Positions 34,211-44,283 of a stretch of 64,000 nucleotides of DNA are shown in pieces. A program made the translations under genes and the position numbers. Under the pieces are notes generated by a model. It did not search any database, was not told the origin of the DNA, and worked only from the letters and a program-made list of their open reading frames with translations. Origin of the DNA: Virgibacillus ndiopensis (lineage in GTDB: Bacteria; Bacillota; Bacilli; Bacillales; Amphibacillaceae); contig NZ_FZMZ01000006.1 of assembly GCF_900187325.1 (NCBI RefSeq), forward strand, positions 1,355,465 through 1,419,464. Reading direction: 5' to 3'. Numbering within the stretch: position 1 is the first letter of the stretch; every line of letters starts with the position of its first letter.

Positions 34211-34594
34211 TTATTTCTTCGCAACAATTCCTATCGTACAACGTGATACACAGATTAGATTATTCGTTTCATCGACAATTTTAATTTCCCAAACCATCGT
34301 CGTTTTTCCTTTATGAAGGGGGATTGCTTTGGCTGTAACGATACCTTCCCGTTTACTTTTTACATGGTTTGCGTTTATTTCGATACCGAATACGTTAAAT
34401 TTTTCGGAGTCTACATTTACATAGGAACCAATGCTTGCAGCAGTTTCGGCAAGTGCTACATTTGCACCACCGTGTAAATATCCTGCTGGTTGATATGTCC
34501 TTTCGTCAACAGGCATTTTCATGATTACTAAATCTTTCTCAAGTGTGTTCACTTCGATTCCTAATGATTCCATTAGTGTATTCTTCATATCCAT
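34211..34594 (-). CDS. menI: Hotdog thioesterase, likely DHNA-CoA hydrolase (MenI/YuxO type)
   Basis: The 127-aa protein is a PaaI/YuxO-type hotdog thioesterase: GYLHGGANVALAETAAS with the catalytic Glu-containing helix, and FGIEINANHVKSKREG. YuxO-like enzymes hydrolyse 1,4-dihydroxy-2-naphthoyl-CoA. The gene lies 12 bases after menA in the same direction and beside the other men genes, which supports that step. Strict assignment rests on context. Confidence 0.8.
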   Translation of the reverse strand: MDMKNTLMESLGIEVNTLEKDLVIMKMPVDERTYQPAGYLHGGANVALAETAASIGSYVNVDSEKFNVFGIEINANHVKSKREGIVTAKAIPLHKGKTTMVWEIKIVDETNNLICVSRCTIGIVAKK

Positions 34595-34606
34595 CCTATC
34601 GTCTCC

Positions 34607-35542
34607 CTAAATAAACTTACTGATTAGCAGTGACAATCCTAATAAAAATCCAAAGATAGTATTTGTTTTTCCCGTTGCGACCATTGCAGGAAGCATTTCA
34701 ATTGGTTTGGTTTTTCCTTGAAATTTATTAATTACTTCAATTGCTTTTATAACACTTAAAAGGGTAATCAATGACCAAATTGGAAGCATACTGCTAATGA
34801 CAAAGTAAACTGTTAATACATATGCAGTAATAAACAAAAGAGCTAGAAAGCGAATTGCATTTTTCCGTCCTATTAAAATGGCGATTGTTTTACGGCCATT
34901 TTCTTTATCACCATCTAAATCCCGTATATTATTAGATAGCATAATACTTCCGATAAAAATAGCTACTGGAATTGATATCCAAATAACGGTACTGGTGATT
35001 GTTAGTGTTTGAATGTAATAACTTATACCAATAATTACGGTTCCCATAAAAAAACCAGCTGAAATTTCTCCGAATGGTGTGTAAGCTATTGGGAAAGGAC
35101 CGCCAGTATATAAATAACCAAATAGCATACTTACCAAACCAATAACTGCAATCCACCAGCTTGATTCCATACAAATATAAGCCCCAAGTAATATAGAAAT
35201 TCCAAAGAATGCAAGGGCGAGTCGTAAAACGGTCTGAGCTGAAATACCATCACGGACAATTGTACCGCCAATTCCTACAGATTCTTCGTTATCGAGTCCG
35301 CGAACATAATCATAATATTCATTAAACATATTGGTAGCAGCTTGAATAAGCATAGAAGCAAGTAACATTGCTAAAAATAAGAATATATTAAATGAGTCGT
35401 CTACATATCCAAGCATTGTACCAACAAAAACAGGTACAAACGATGCTGTTAACGTGTGTGGACGTAATAAACGCCACCAAATTTGAAACCCACCTTTTTC
35501 ATTTAAGGCTTGTTTAATAGTTGAATTATTTGTTGTTTGCAT
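34607..35542 (-). CDS. menA: 1,4-dihydroxy-2-naphthoate polyprenyltransferase MenA
   Basis: The 311-aa membrane enzyme of the UbiA family has the first Asp-rich motif NMFNEYYDYVRGLDNE and the second DLDGDKENGRKTIA, between which eight or nine helices lie. It attaches the isoprenoid tail to dihydroxynaphthoate to give demethylmenaquinone at the membrane. It is transcribed divergently from menF, with 151 bases between, and is followed by menI in an operon. Confidence 0.93.
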   Translation of the reverse strand: MQTTNNSTIKQALNEKGGFQIWWRLLRPHTLTASFVPVFVGTMLGYVDDSFNIFLFLAMLLASMLIQAATNMFNEYYDYVRGLDNEESVGIGGTIVRDGISAQTVLRLALAFFGISILLGAYICMESSWWIAVIGLVSMLFGYLYTGGPFPIAYTPFGEISAGFFMGTVIIGISYYIQTLTITSTVIWISIPVAIFIGSIMLSNNIRDLDGDKENGRKTIAILIGRKNAIRFLALLFITAYVLTVYFVISSMLPIWSLITLLSVIKAIEVINKFQGKTKPIEMLPAMVATGKTNTIFGFLLGLSLLISKFI

Positions 35543-35693
35543 GATGTTCTCTCCCCTGTTTACTACAATATCACATTAAGTTTAGGCAAATCGTCATAGG
35601 GTGTCAATTATGATTTCTTGAGAAACATTGAAAAAGAGAATAAAATAGAAATGATAGTTTTATGATTTGTTAGTGTAACGGAGGTTTATATAG

Positions 35694-37079
35694 ATGATTG
35701 AGACGAAGCAAGGGCTGTTAGAGTCCTTATTAGAACAGGCTATCACCAATGCAAGAGATACCAATAAAAAACAATTTATTAGTATGACGAAAGAAATAGA
35801 TAGTGTAGAACCACTTTATTTTTTTGAATCTGCAAAAGATATAAAAATGGACCGTACATTTTGGACGAGCACTTCAGATCAATTTTATTTGGTTGGCGTA
35901 GGTTCTGCATTTAAAATTAGGGCAAACACAGACCGCTTTCAAGTAACAGAAGAGCAGTGGAGAAAAATTTTAAGTGAAGCAATTATTCATAATCCATTTA
36001 ATGCTCCCGGTACAGGGATGGTAGCAATGGGGGGGATGTCGTTCGATCCTAAAAAAGAAAAAACGAATCTGTGGTGCAATTTTGACGATAGTGAATTTAT
36101 CATTCCGCAGTTTATTTTAACAAAGAATAAATCAAATCAATTTTTAACAATTAACGTACAAGTAACAAAAACTGATCACCCTGTTCAACTTGCTAAAGCA
36201 TTACAGCAGTCAGTAGAACGTTTGTTAAAAAGCTCTGGAAAATTACCTAATGGCGCTACAATTAAAGCAAGAAAAGAGATAGAGCCAGAACAGTGGAAGA
36301 ATGTAGTCCAACTTGCAACCGATGAAATCAAGCAAAGTAAGGCGGAAAAAATAGTACTCGCACGTGAAATGCGATTGAAGCTTTCGAAAGAGGCGGAGAT
36401 TACAGCAATTTTATCAAATTTTATAACATCCCAAACGAACAGCTATATTTTTGCTTTTGAACATGGGGACGATTGTTTTGTTGGAGCTACTCCTGAAAGG
36501 CTTGTAAAATTAGAAAATAGACAGCTGCTTTCCACTTGTTTGGCAGGAACAGCACCAAGAGGAAAAACAAGCTCTGAAGATGAGAGAATCAGTAAGGACT
36601 TACTTCATGATTCGAAAAATCGTGAAGAACATGATTTTGTAGTTGAAATGATAAAAAAAGCTATTAAAGACTATTGCACTGATATACAAATTCCTAATGA
36701 ACCAGTTATCTATCCCTTAAAAAATTTACAACATTTATTTACACCTGTTAGAGCAACGCTTCAGAACGGGTATAGTATTTTTGATATTATTAAACAATTA
36801 CACCCAACACCAGCCTTAGGTGGGGTTCCTAGAGAAACATCTTTAACATTTATTAGAGAGCATGAACAATTGGACAGAGGCTGGTATGGTGCACCAATAG
36901 GTTGGTTGGATGGTAATCAAAATGGTGAATTTGCCGTTGCAATTCGTTCGGGACTTATTCAAGGAGATGAAGCATCATTATTTGCTGGATGTGGTGTTGT
37001 AAAAGACTCTGATCCTGAGGCAGAATACGAAGAGACTACTATTAAATTCTTACCAATGCTATCTGTTTTAGGGGGTTAA
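35694..37079 (+). CDS. menF: Menaquinone-specific isochorismate synthase MenF
   Basis: The 461-aa enzyme belongs to the chorismate-binding family: KIVLAREMRL, FVGATPERLVKL, STCLAGTAPRG, REEHDFVVEMI and the C-terminal PTPALGGVPRE and GCGVVKDSDPEAEYEET carry the Mg2+ and chorismate-binding residues. It converts chorismate to isochorismate, the first step of menaquinone synthesis. GGAGG precedes the ATG. It begins the menF-menD-menH-menB run with gaps of 2, 4 and 52 bases. Confidence 0.93.
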   Translation: MIETKQGLLESLLEQAITNARDTNKKQFISMTKEIDSVEPLYFFESAKDIKMDRTFWTSTSDQFYLVGVGSAFKIRANTDRFQVTEEQWRKILSEAIIHNPFNAPGTGMVAMGGMSFDPKKEKTNLWCNFDDSEFIIPQFILTKNKSNQFLTINVQVTKTDHPVQLAKALQQSVERLLKSSGKLPNGATIKARKEIEPEQWKNVVQLATDEIKQSKAEKIVLAREMRLKLSKEAEITAILSNFITSQTNSYIFAFEHGDDCFVGATPERLVKLENRQLLSTCLAGTAPRGKTSSEDERISKDLLHDSKNREEHDFVVEMIKKAIKDYCTDIQIPNEPVIYPLKNLQHLFTPVRATLQNGYSIFDIIKQLHPTPALGGVPRETSLTFIREHEQLDRGWYGAPIGWLDGNQNGEFAVAIRSGLIQGDEASLFAGCGVVKDSDPEAEYEETTIKFLPMLSVLGG

Positions 37080-37081
37080 TA

Positions 37082-38824
37082 ATGGAACATACAGAAACAT
37101 TAACAAGATATACAGCAAATTTCGTTGATGAGCTCGTGAAAAGTGGCTTAACAGAAGTAGTTATTTCACCAGGCTCTAGGTCCACACCAATCGCCATGAC
37201 AATGACGGAACATCCCAAAGTAAAACAATGGGTAATTATTGATGAGCGGTCGGCTGCATTTTTCGCTTTAGGTATGGCGAAGCAAAACAAACGCCCAGTC
37301 GCTCTTGTTTGTACTTCAGGAACAGCAGCAGCTAATTATTTTCCTGCAATTGTGGAAGCTCATTATAGTAGGGTTCCGTTAGTGGTTATAACGGCCGATC
37401 GTCCTCATGAATTAAGGGATGTTGGCGCTCCACAAGCTATTGAACAAACAAAATTGTATGGGGACTATGTTAAATGGTTTCATGAAATGGCATTACCTGA
37501 AGGCGATACAAAAATGCTGTCCTATGTAAGAAGTAAAGCCTCTCGGGCTATTCATGTTGCGAGAGAAGGTAATGCTGGTCCCGTTCATCTCAATTTTCCT
37601 GTACGAGAACCACTTATTCCAGACTTTTCATTGAAAAATTTGTGGGGAGAAAATAATGGACAAGCGTTTTATCCAACATTCGATGGGGAATATAAATTAC
37701 ATCCTGATCACCTAAATCAATTAATCGATAAACTTAAAAATAAAGAAAAAGGATTAATTGTATGTGGCCCACAAGTTGATGGAGGTTTTGCAGAATCTGT
37801 TGTACATCTAGCATCAACATGGCAGCTACCTATTTTGGCCGATCCATTGTCTCAAGTAAGAGCAGGTAATCATAGCAAAGAAAATGTAATTGAAGGCTAT
37901 GATGCGTTTTTACGAAATGAATCGATACGAAAGCAATTAAAGCCAGACTTTATCATTCGTTTCGGAGCAATGCCTGTTTCAAAAGCGTATCTTTTTTATG
38001 TGAAAGAATATAAGGATATCCCACAATTTATTGTAGAAGAAAATGCTGGTTACCGGGAACCTGCAGGAAATGCTTCTCAATTTATTTATGCAAATGCAAA
38101 AATTCTTTGTGAAGATTTAGTTTGTACTGCCAACAATATATCCTTTAATTCTTCGTGGTTAGAAGAATGGAGACGAATGAATCATGTTGCGAAAAAACAT
38201 CTATTGGCGAAAAGTGAGGAGGATAAGCTTACAGAAGGCGATGCAGTGCGCTCTTTGCTAGAGGTTATGCCAAAGCAAAGTAGTTTATATGTGGGTAACA
38301 GCATGGCCGTTAGAGATGTTGATACTTTTTTTATGACAACATCTAAAACTATTTCTTTACTTGCTAACCGTGGTGCAAATGGTATAGATGGAATGGTTTC
38401 CAGTGGCGTTGGAGCAGCAGCAACGGGAGAGCATATAACTCTATTATTGGGGGATTTATCTTTTTTCCATGATTTAAATGGTCTTTTAGCAGCTAAACAT
38501 TATAACTTAAATATTACGATTTTGTTAATCAATAACAATGGTGGAGGGATTTTTTCTTTCCTGCCACAAGTGAATTATAAAGAACACTTTGAAAGCTTGT
38601 TTGGTACGCCTTTAGATATTGATTTTCAGAAGGCGGTTGAAATGTATGGCGGCCAGTATAGTTATGTTAAAAATGCAATAGATTTACAACATACGCTTCA
38701 TACTAATTATGATAAAAAAGGTCTTTCTGTTATCGAGGTGAAAACCGACCGTCAAACAAATATGGAGTGGCATAGAGAAAAGTGGCAAGCTATTGAAAAA
38801 GAAATTCTAGCAAACGAGGTTTGA
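37082..38824 (+). CDS. menD: SEPHCHC synthase MenD
   Basis: The 580-aa ThDP-dependent enzyme joins isochorismate and 2-oxoglutarate. Key stretches are VISPGSRSTPIAMTM and CTSGTAAANYFPAIVEA in the PYR domain, and GANGIDGMVSSGVG, LLGDLSFFHDLNGLL and ILLINNNGGGIFSFLPQ in the ThDP/Mg2+-binding PP domain. It starts two bases after the menF stop with the ribosome site inside the menF end (TAGGGGG). Confidence 0.95.
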   Translation: MEHTETLTRYTANFVDELVKSGLTEVVISPGSRSTPIAMTMTEHPKVKQWVIIDERSAAFFALGMAKQNKRPVALVCTSGTAAANYFPAIVEAHYSRVPLVVITADRPHELRDVGAPQAIEQTKLYGDYVKWFHEMALPEGDTKMLSYVRSKASRAIHVAREGNAGPVHLNFPVREPLIPDFSLKNLWGENNGQAFYPTFDGEYKLHPDHLNQLIDKLKNKEKGLIVCGPQVDGGFAESVVHLASTWQLPILADPLSQVRAGNHSKENVIEGYDAFLRNESIRKQLKPDFIIRFGAMPVSKAYLFYVKEYKDIPQFIVEENAGYREPAGNASQFIYANAKILCEDLVCTANNISFNSSWLEEWRRMNHVAKKHLLAKSEEDKLTEGDAVRSLLEVMPKQSSLYVGNSMAVRDVDTFFMTTSKTISLLANRGANGIDGMVSSGVGAAATGEHITLLLGDLSFFHDLNGLLAAKHYNLNITILLINNNGGGIFSFLPQVNYKEHFESLFGTPLDIDFQKAVEMYGGQYSYVKNAIDLQHTLHTNYDKKGLSVIEVKTDRQTNMEWHREKWQAIEKEILANEV

Positions 38825-38828
38825 TAGT

Positions 38829-39632
38829 TTGTTTTATAATGTAAATGATGCATCCTATTGGTATAAAATTGATGGTGAAGGGCAAACAATAGTTTTATTA
38901 CATGGATTTACGGGGAGTTCATCAACTTGGGAGAAATTTGTGGAAAGCTGGCGATCTGATTTTCAACTGGTTACAGTTGATTTACCTGGTCATGGTAAAA
39001 CAAAAACTGAAACGCCTCGTTCTATGGAAACGTGTTGCAACGATTTAATGAGGTTATTTGAACACTTACAGTTACAAGAAATTCATCTTGTTGGCTATTC
39101 TATGGGTGGGAGGACAGCACTTTCATTTGCTATTGCTTTTCCCGAGTATATTAAAACGTTAACTCTTGAGAGTGCTTCTCCCGGATTAGAGCTTCTTGAA
39201 GAGCGTGAAAATAGAATTTCACATGATGAAAAACTTGCTTTACGAATTAAAAGTGAAGGTCTTGTAAATTTTGTTGATTTTTGGGAGTCCATACCGCTTT
39301 TCGAAACACAAAAAAAGCTATCGGATAAAATAAGAAAAACGATTCGCAAAGAACGTCTAGCGCAAACCGAGGAAGGACTAGCACAGTCGCTTCGGTATAT
39401 GGGAACAGGTTCACAACCATCTTGTTGGCACAAGTTAGATCAACTTAATAAACCTGTCTTATTAATTGTAGGTATGCTAGATACAAAGTTTGTTCAAATA
39501 AATATAAGGATGGATAAATCCCTGCAATCAAGTCGTTTAGTGGTGGTTGAAGATGCTGGTCATGCAATTCATGTGGAACAAGCTGATTTTTTTGGTAAAA
39601 TGGTAACTGAGTTTATTCATGCAACAATTTAA
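38829..39632 (+). CDS. menH: SHCHC synthase MenH (alpha/beta hydrolase)
   Basis: The 267-aa alpha/beta-hydrolase eliminates pyruvate from SEPHCHC. VLLHGFTGSSSTW supplies the oxyanion region, LVGYSMGGRTAL the nucleophile elbow (GYSMGG) and DAGHAIHVEQ the catalytic His. The start is TTG 38829, four bases after the menD stop, with GAGG within the menD end. Confidence 0.88.
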   Translation: MFYNVNDASYWYKIDGEGQTIVLLHGFTGSSSTWEKFVESWRSDFQLVTVDLPGHGKTKTETPRSMETCCNDLMRLFEHLQLQEIHLVGYSMGGRTALSFAIAFPEYIKTLTLESASPGLELLEERENRISHDEKLALRIKSEGLVNFVDFWESIPLFETQKKLSDKIRKTIRKERLAQTEEGLAQSLRYMGTGSQPSCWHKLDQLNKPVLLIVGMLDTKFVQINIRMDKSLQSSRLVVVEDAGHAIHVEQADFFGKMVTEFIHATI

Positions 39633-39684
39633 TATAGTTGAGTTGCAAAACTACATAGTAGCATTTTAGAAGGAGGAAATAACA

Positions 39685-40503
39685 ATGACTGTACAATGGG
39701 AACTAGTAAGAGAATACAACGAAATTATTTATGAAAAATATAATGGCGTTGCAAAGGTTACGATGAACCGTCCTGAAAAGCATAACGCGTTTACACCTTT
39801 AACAGTGAATGAAATGATCGATGCTTTTGCAGATGCGCGTGATGATTCATCAATCGGTGTCATTATTTTAGCGGGTGCTGGAGACAAAGCATTTTGTTCT
39901 GGAGGAGACCAAACTGTTCGAGGACACGGAGGATATGTAGGTGATGATCAGGTCCCACGTTTAAATGTTCTTGATTTACAACGTTTAATACGGACAATTC
40001 CAAAACCTGTTATCGCAATGGTTTCAGGCTATGCAATTGGAGGGGGACACGTTCTACATGTTATTTGTGACTTAACAATTGCTGCTGACAACGCTGTGTT
40101 TGGCCAAACTGGACCTAAAGTAGGAAGCTTTGATGCTGGGTACGGTGCTGGTTATTTAGCTAGTATGGTTGGACAAAAACGTGCCAGAGAGATTTGGTAT
40201 TTATGCCGTCAGTATAATGCTGAAGAAGCCTACGAAATGGGTATGGTTAATAAAGTAGTGCCTCTTGAAAAGCTGGAGGAAGAAACATTGCAATGGTGTA
40301 AGGAAATTCTTGAGAAATCACCAACTGCATTACGTTTCTTGAAAGCCTCATTTAATGCTGCTACAGATGGACTTGCAGGTTTGCAGCAAATGGGTGGAGA
40401 TGCTACACTTCTTTACTACACAACAGATGAAGCAAAAGAAGGACGAGATGCATTTAAAGAAAAAAGAAAACCAAACTGGGATCAATTCCCACGTTTTCCA
40501 TGA
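39685..40503 (+). CDS. menB: Dihydroxynaphthoyl-CoA synthase MenB
   Basis: The 272-aa crotonase-fold enzyme cyclises OSB-CoA to DHNA-CoA. MenB signatures: [79 protein letters not shown] and a C-terminal [22 protein letters not shown] precedes the ATG. A terminator lies between it and menE. Confidence 0.96.
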   Translation: MTVQWELVREYNEIIYEKYNGVAKVTMNRPEKHNAFTPLTVNEMIDAFADARDDSSIGVIILAGAGDKAFCSGGDQTVRGHGGYVGDDQVPRLNVLDLQRLIRTIPKPVIAMVSGYAIGGGHVLHVICDLTIAADNAVFGQTGPKVGSFDAGYGAGYLASMVGQKRAREIWYLCRQYNAEEAYEMGMVNKVVPLEKLEEETLQWCKEILEKSPTALRFLKASFNAATDGLAGLQQMGGDATLLYYTTDEAKEGRDAFKEKRKPNWDQFPRFP

Positions 40504-40518
40504 TCAAGATTTGATAGC

Positions 40519-40557
40519 TGGAAAAACCTTTGCCCGTGTTGGCAAAGGCTTTTTTCA
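40519..40557 (+). terminator. Terminator between menB and menE
   Basis: AAAACCTTTGCC / GGCAAAGGCTTTTTT stem with a CGTGTT loop. It lies within the men gene run, so menE expression must come from read-through or its own promoter. Confidence 0.85.
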
Positions 40558-40608
40558 TTATACTTATTTTCATCATGATATAACTAAAGAAAGATAGGGG
40601 TAATTGAA

Positions 40609-42069
40609 ATGCCTGAAGTAATACCACATTGGTTATCAAAACAAGCTAATTTAGCACCAGATCAACTAGCAATAGAACATGTAAATGGGGAAACTATTAC
40701 CTTTTCGGAATTAAAAGATAGAAGTCAGCGTTTTGCTAAAAGATTAGCAATGCTTGGTGTGACGAAAGGATCTCATGTAGGGATTTTATCAACAAACAAT
40801 GCTTCCATGATTGTTGCTATTCATGCCCTAAGCTATATTGGTGCTGTATCTGTAATGTTAAACGTACGATTAACAAAAGAAGAATTAACCTATCAATTAA
40901 ATGATGCAGATGTCACAGTTGTATTGACATGTGATAGTCTTGAAAAAGAAGTTGTTGGGATGGATTTCTCTGTACCTGTAAAGACATTTTCCGAGATTGG
41001 CAAGCTTGAAGAAAGGCAAGTTGAACTACAATCAGAAATTAGATTAGATGACGTATTTACAATAATATACACTTCTGGTACAACTGGGTTTCCAAAGGGA
41101 GTTATGCATACATACGGAAACCATTGGTGGAGCGCTATGGGGTCTGCGTTAAATTTAGGTATAGATTCAAAAGACAAATGGCTAGCAACATTACCGATTT
41201 TTCATATAGGTGGGTTGTCCATTTTTATTAAAAGTGTCATTTATGGGATGCCTGTCTATTTAGTGGAAAAATTTAATGAACAAGTTGTCCATGATGCGAT
41301 TATGGAACGGGGAGTAACCATTGTTTCTGTTGTTACGGTAATGCTTAAAAGGTTAGTGGAATTAGTAGGCAGAAATCATTATCCTGATGCGTTTCGTTGT
41401 ATGCTTCTTGGTGGCGGACCAGCTCCAAAACCATTATTAGAAAAAGCAAAAGCAAATAATATACCTGTCTTTCAATCATATGGTATGACGGAAACATCGT
41501 CGCAAATTGTGACATTAAGTCCGACCGATGCGCTAAAAAAATTAGGCTCAGCAGGTAAGCCCTTATTTCCTGCACAATTAAAAATTGAGCGTACTAAAGA
41601 TGATCCTGTTGGAGAGATTTTCGTTAAAGGCCCAATGGTAGCTAACGGTTATTTTAATAAAGAGGTTGCAACTACAAACGCATTTCAGCATGGGTGGCTT
41701 GCAACGGGGGATTTAGGTTATTTAGACGATGATGGATTTTTGTATGTAGTAGATCGAAGAAAGGACCTGATTATATCTGGTGGTGAAAACATCTATCCAA
41801 CAGAAATTGAGAGCGTTCTTTCTGGTCTTGAACAGCTCAGCGAAGTTGGAGTTGTAGGGAAAGATGATGAAACATGGGGACAAGTTCCTGTTGCATTTGT
41901 AGTAGCTAAAGATAACATGATTACCGGCAATGATGTTATTACATATGCCCGTGACTATTTAGCAAAATACAAAATTCCAAAACAAGTATATTTTGTTGAC
42001 AGGTTACCTAGAAATGCATCTAATAAGCTTGTGCGGAATGAACTAGTAAAGTGGATGAAAAATAATTAA
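40609..42069 (+). CDS. menE: o-Succinylbenzoate-CoA ligase MenE
   Basis: The 486-aa ANL-family adenylating enzyme activates OSB with CoA. The AMP-binding P-loop is IIYTSGTTGFPKGVMHT, followed by SYGMTETSSQIVTL, TGDLGYLDDDGFLYVVDRRKD and the C-terminal GGENIYPTEIE with PRNASNKLVRNEL carrying the catalytic Lys. It completes the DHNA pathway genes found here (menF, D, H, B, E, I, A); menC is not in the window. Confidence 0.92.
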   Translation: MPEVIPHWLSKQANLAPDQLAIEHVNGETITFSELKDRSQRFAKRLAMLGVTKGSHVGILSTNNASMIVAIHALSYIGAVSVMLNVRLTKEELTYQLNDADVTVVLTCDSLEKEVVGMDFSVPVKTFSEIGKLEERQVELQSEIRLDDVFTIIYTSGTTGFPKGVMHTYGNHWWSAMGSALNLGIDSKDKWLATLPIFHIGGLSIFIKSVIYGMPVYLVEKFNEQVVHDAIMERGVTIVSVVTVMLKRLVELVGRNHYPDAFRCMLLGGGPAPKPLLEKAKANNIPVFQSYGMTETSSQIVTLSPTDALKKLGSAGKPLFPAQLKIERTKDDPVGEIFVKGPMVANGYFNKEVATTNAFQHGWLATGDLGYLDDDGFLYVVDRRKDLIISGGENIYPTEIESVLSGLEQLSEVGVVGKDDETWGQVPVAFVVAKDNMITGNDVITYARDYLAKYKIPKQVYFVDRLPRNASNKLVRNELVKWMKNN

Positions 42070-42134
42070 TATATGAAAAAGTGCTTTATAATGCACCTTA
42101 TGACAACATTAAAGTTAATTTTTTTAAATTTCAT

Positions 42135-42159
42135 TGAAAATGATTCTCAAAATCATTGA
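42135..42159 (+). promoter_or_regulatory. Fur box upstream of the siderophore-type ATPase
   Basis: TGAAAATGATTCTCAAAATCATTGA is built of inverted AATGATT/AATCATT repeats, close to the Bacillus Fur 19-bp/7-1-7 pattern. It lies about 110 bases before the ATPase start, so iron limitation should induce the gene. Confidence 0.75.
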
Positions 42160-42266
42160 CTAATGATTTAAAACCCAATAAACTATAAGTACAATACTTA
42201 TTAAAAAACGACCGTACATATTTTTCGGTATAGGTGGTTTTTAATGCGTGTGGGGGAGAGATTCCA

Positions 42267-43097
42267 ATGCAAACGTTAACAGCAAATGATTTAACGCTTG
42301 GCTACGGTGAAGACATAATAATCGATGATTTAAATATAACAATTCCTAAAGGTGAAATTACAGTATTTATAGGTGGGAACGGCTGTGGAAAATCAACATT
42401 ACTTCGTTCGTTGGCACGCTTACTTAAGCCAAAAGGCGGAGATGTTGTTTTAGACGGTGCTGATATTGCAAAAATGGGCACCAAGGAAGTAGCTAAAAAA
42501 CTTTCCATTTTACCACAAAGTCCTGTCACTCCTGAGGGGCTAACTGTAATGGAACTGGTAAAACAAGGAAGACATCCATATCGCGGTTTTCTAAAATCTT
42601 GGTCAAAAGATGATGAAAATGCTGTTAATCATGCGCTTGAAGCTACAAACATGCTTGATTTAAAGGATCGTTCAGTTGATTCATTATCTGGTGGACAACG
42701 CCAGCGTGCATGGATTGCGATGACATTGGCGCAGGAAACAGACACAATTCTTCTAGATGAACCAACTACTTATTTAGATATGACGCATCAAATTGATGTG
42801 CTTGATCTATTATTTGAACTAAATGAAAAAGATGGGCGTACAGTTGTAATGGTTTTACACGACTTAAACCTTGCATGTCGTTATGCACATCATATTGTTG
42901 CAATAAGAGATAAAAAGGTGTTTGCACAAGGAAAACCTGAAGAAATTGTTACATGTAATTTAGTTCATGAGGTTTTCCAAATGAAATGTGACGTTACGTT
43001 TGATCCAATGTTTGGAACGCCTATGTGTATTCCACATGGTAAAGGACGTTGTATTTTTGCAAATAGGACCCAACAATCAGCATTACAAACAACTTAA
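42267..43097 (+). CDS. Iron-siderophore ABC transporter ATPase (FhuC/YusV type), orphan
   Basis: The 276-aa ATPase has Walker [10 protein letters not shown], signature LSGGQRQR, Walker B ILLDEPTT and the H-loop [14 protein letters not shown], all typical of the FepC/FhuC/YusV siderophore branch. No permease or binding-protein gene is adjacent: a terminator follows. B. subtilis YusV is such a shared ATPase serving several Fur-regulated siderophore permeases, and this gene probably plays the same part. The open frame begins at 42234, but GGGGGAGAG points to ATG 42267. Confidence 0.87.
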   Translation: MQTLTANDLTLGYGEDIIIDDLNITIPKGEITVFIGGNGCGKSTLLRSLARLLKPKGGDVVLDGADIAKMGTKEVAKKLSILPQSPVTPEGLTVMELVKQGRHPYRGFLKSWSKDDENAVNHALEATNMLDLKDRSVDSLSGGQRQRAWIAMTLAQETDTILLDEPTTYLDMTHQIDVLDLLFELNEKDGRTVVMVLHDLNLACRYAHHIVAIRDKKVFAQGKPEEIVTCNLVHEVFQMKCDVTFDPMFGTPMCIPHGKGRCIFANRTQQSALQTT

Positions 43098-43103
43098 AAT
43101 TGA

Positions 43104-43144
43104 TTAAACCCATCAACGTCGTTGTGTTGATGGGTTTAGTTTTA
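43104..43144 (+). terminator. Terminator of the siderophore ATPase gene
   Basis: TAAACCCATCAAC / GTTGATGGGTTTA stem with GTCGTTGT loop, then TTTTAT. Confidence 0.85.
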
Positions 43145-43226
43145 TCTGATTTTCTTACCTTCTACCTTGACATCTGCATGATTCCTTCTATTTTAGCCAC
43201 ATTAATAAATAGGAGGTGTAGAAGGG

Positions 43227-43553
43227 ATGGATCAGGACAAAAAGAAATATTATATTAATATGGGAAGCCAGGAAATTTCTCAAATAAAATTTAATAATAA
43301 TGAAGAGTTTATTATTTATGCTACAGACGATGAGGTTAGAATGTTAAGAGGGAAGATGGAAAATATGCATGATGCTGATTTTCGCGCATTTTTCCGATCG
43401 CATGTACCAATCATGTCTTACCATAATGACGAATCAAATGATGACTATGATATAGGCATCACCGAAGCCTACCAGATGATTTATGACCTTGGTGACGAGC
43501 ATACTAAGTCACATATCGATAAAATGGGGGTATTGTCGGATAAGCATTTATAG
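43227..43553 (+). CDS. Conserved-type hypothetical protein, 108 aa
   Basis: I cannot name the family with certainty. The product is acidic and soluble with no signal or membrane segment: KKKYYINMGSQEISQIKF at the N-terminus, a central LRGKMENMHDADFRAFFRSHVPIMSYHND, and YQMIYDLGDEHTKSHIDKMGVL near the end. Several His/Asp residues (RSHVP, YHND) could bind a metal, but this is speculation. Similar proteins occur in other Bacillaceae from memory, sometimes labelled 'hydrolase' without evidence. AGGAGG precedes the ATG and a good terminator follows, so expression as a single gene is likely. Confidence 0.65.
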   Translation: MDQDKKKYYINMGSQEISQIKFNNNEEFIIYATDDEVRMLRGKMENMHDADFRAFFRSHVPIMSYHNDESNDDYDIGITEAYQMIYDLGDEHTKSHIDKMGVLSDKHL

Positions 43554-43566
43554 ATGATTACGTGTA

Positions 43567-43603
43567 GGGAATTTGATGAATTGGTATCAAATTCCTGTTT
43601 TTT
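43567..43603 (+). terminator. Terminator after the 108-aa gene
   Basis: GGGAATTTGAT / ATCAAATTCC stem with a GAATTGGT loop, then TGTTTTTT. Confidence 0.85.
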
Positions 43604-43690
43604 AATAATATGTCCAAATGAGAGTTTACTTTTTTATCTGAAAAGGAATAGTATTACGAAGTTAAACGTATATATACTTCCTGAGGAGAG

Positions 43691-44254
43691 ATGAAAATGA
43701 GGACAAACTATTTATTTAAGCTTAGTACAGTAATCGCGATTATTTTACCTTTATTTTTTTTAATCCAAACAACTGGTTTACAAACAGCATCAGCAATTGA
43801 TAATAAATATGCAGCAGATCATCAACAAGCTAGGGGAAATGTACCCGATTTGGATAAGAAGCAAACGGAAAGAAAACTTACACACAAAAAAGTCAACGAG
43901 ATCACAAAAAAGTTCGAGGATTTATTAGTTCAGGAAACAGACGATAATTTTAAAGTAATTAATTATCGTTCTAAAAATGACTTGTTAGATACTTTTGAGG
44001 AAATTGCATTAAGAGAAGTGGCTGCTAGATATGTTGACTTTTATTTCTATGAGAAACAGAATGATTTATACATTGTTCCAACAGAATTACCACCTTGGTT
44101 AAATGAAGAGAATGATTATGATATGATACAATTAGAAGAAAATAAAGTAAAAGTAGTTCAAAAAAATAAATCTAACTTTCATGGTGATTATACGGTGGCT
44201 TTTGAATTTACGTTTGATAACGAATGGAGAATCACAGACATTGTATATTCCTAA
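43691..44254 (+). CDS. Secreted or membrane-anchored protein of unknown function
   Basis: The 187-aa product has a basic start and a hydrophobic segment LSTVIAIILPLFFLIQTTG followed by TASAIDN, compatible with a signal peptide cleaved after ASA. The exported part is rich in Lys, Glu and Asp, with a pattern LVQETDDNFKVINYRSKNDLLDTFEEIALREVAARYVDFYF that looks like a helical domain and a final FEFTFDNEWRITDIVYS strand region. No family is recognised with confidence. GAGGAGA precedes the ATG. ytkD follows 29 bases later and is likely co-transcribed. Confidence 0.65.
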   Translation: MKMRTNYLFKLSTVIAIILPLFFLIQTTGLQTASAIDNKYAADHQQARGNVPDLDKKQTERKLTHKKVNEITKKFEDLLVQETDDNFKVINYRSKNDLLDTFEEIALREVAARYVDFYFYEKQNDLYIVPTELPPWLNEENDYDMIQLEENKVKVVQKNKSNFHGDYTVAFEFTFDNEWRITDIVYS

Positions 44255-44283
44255 CTAATCTTAACAATGAGGCAGCTGAAATA

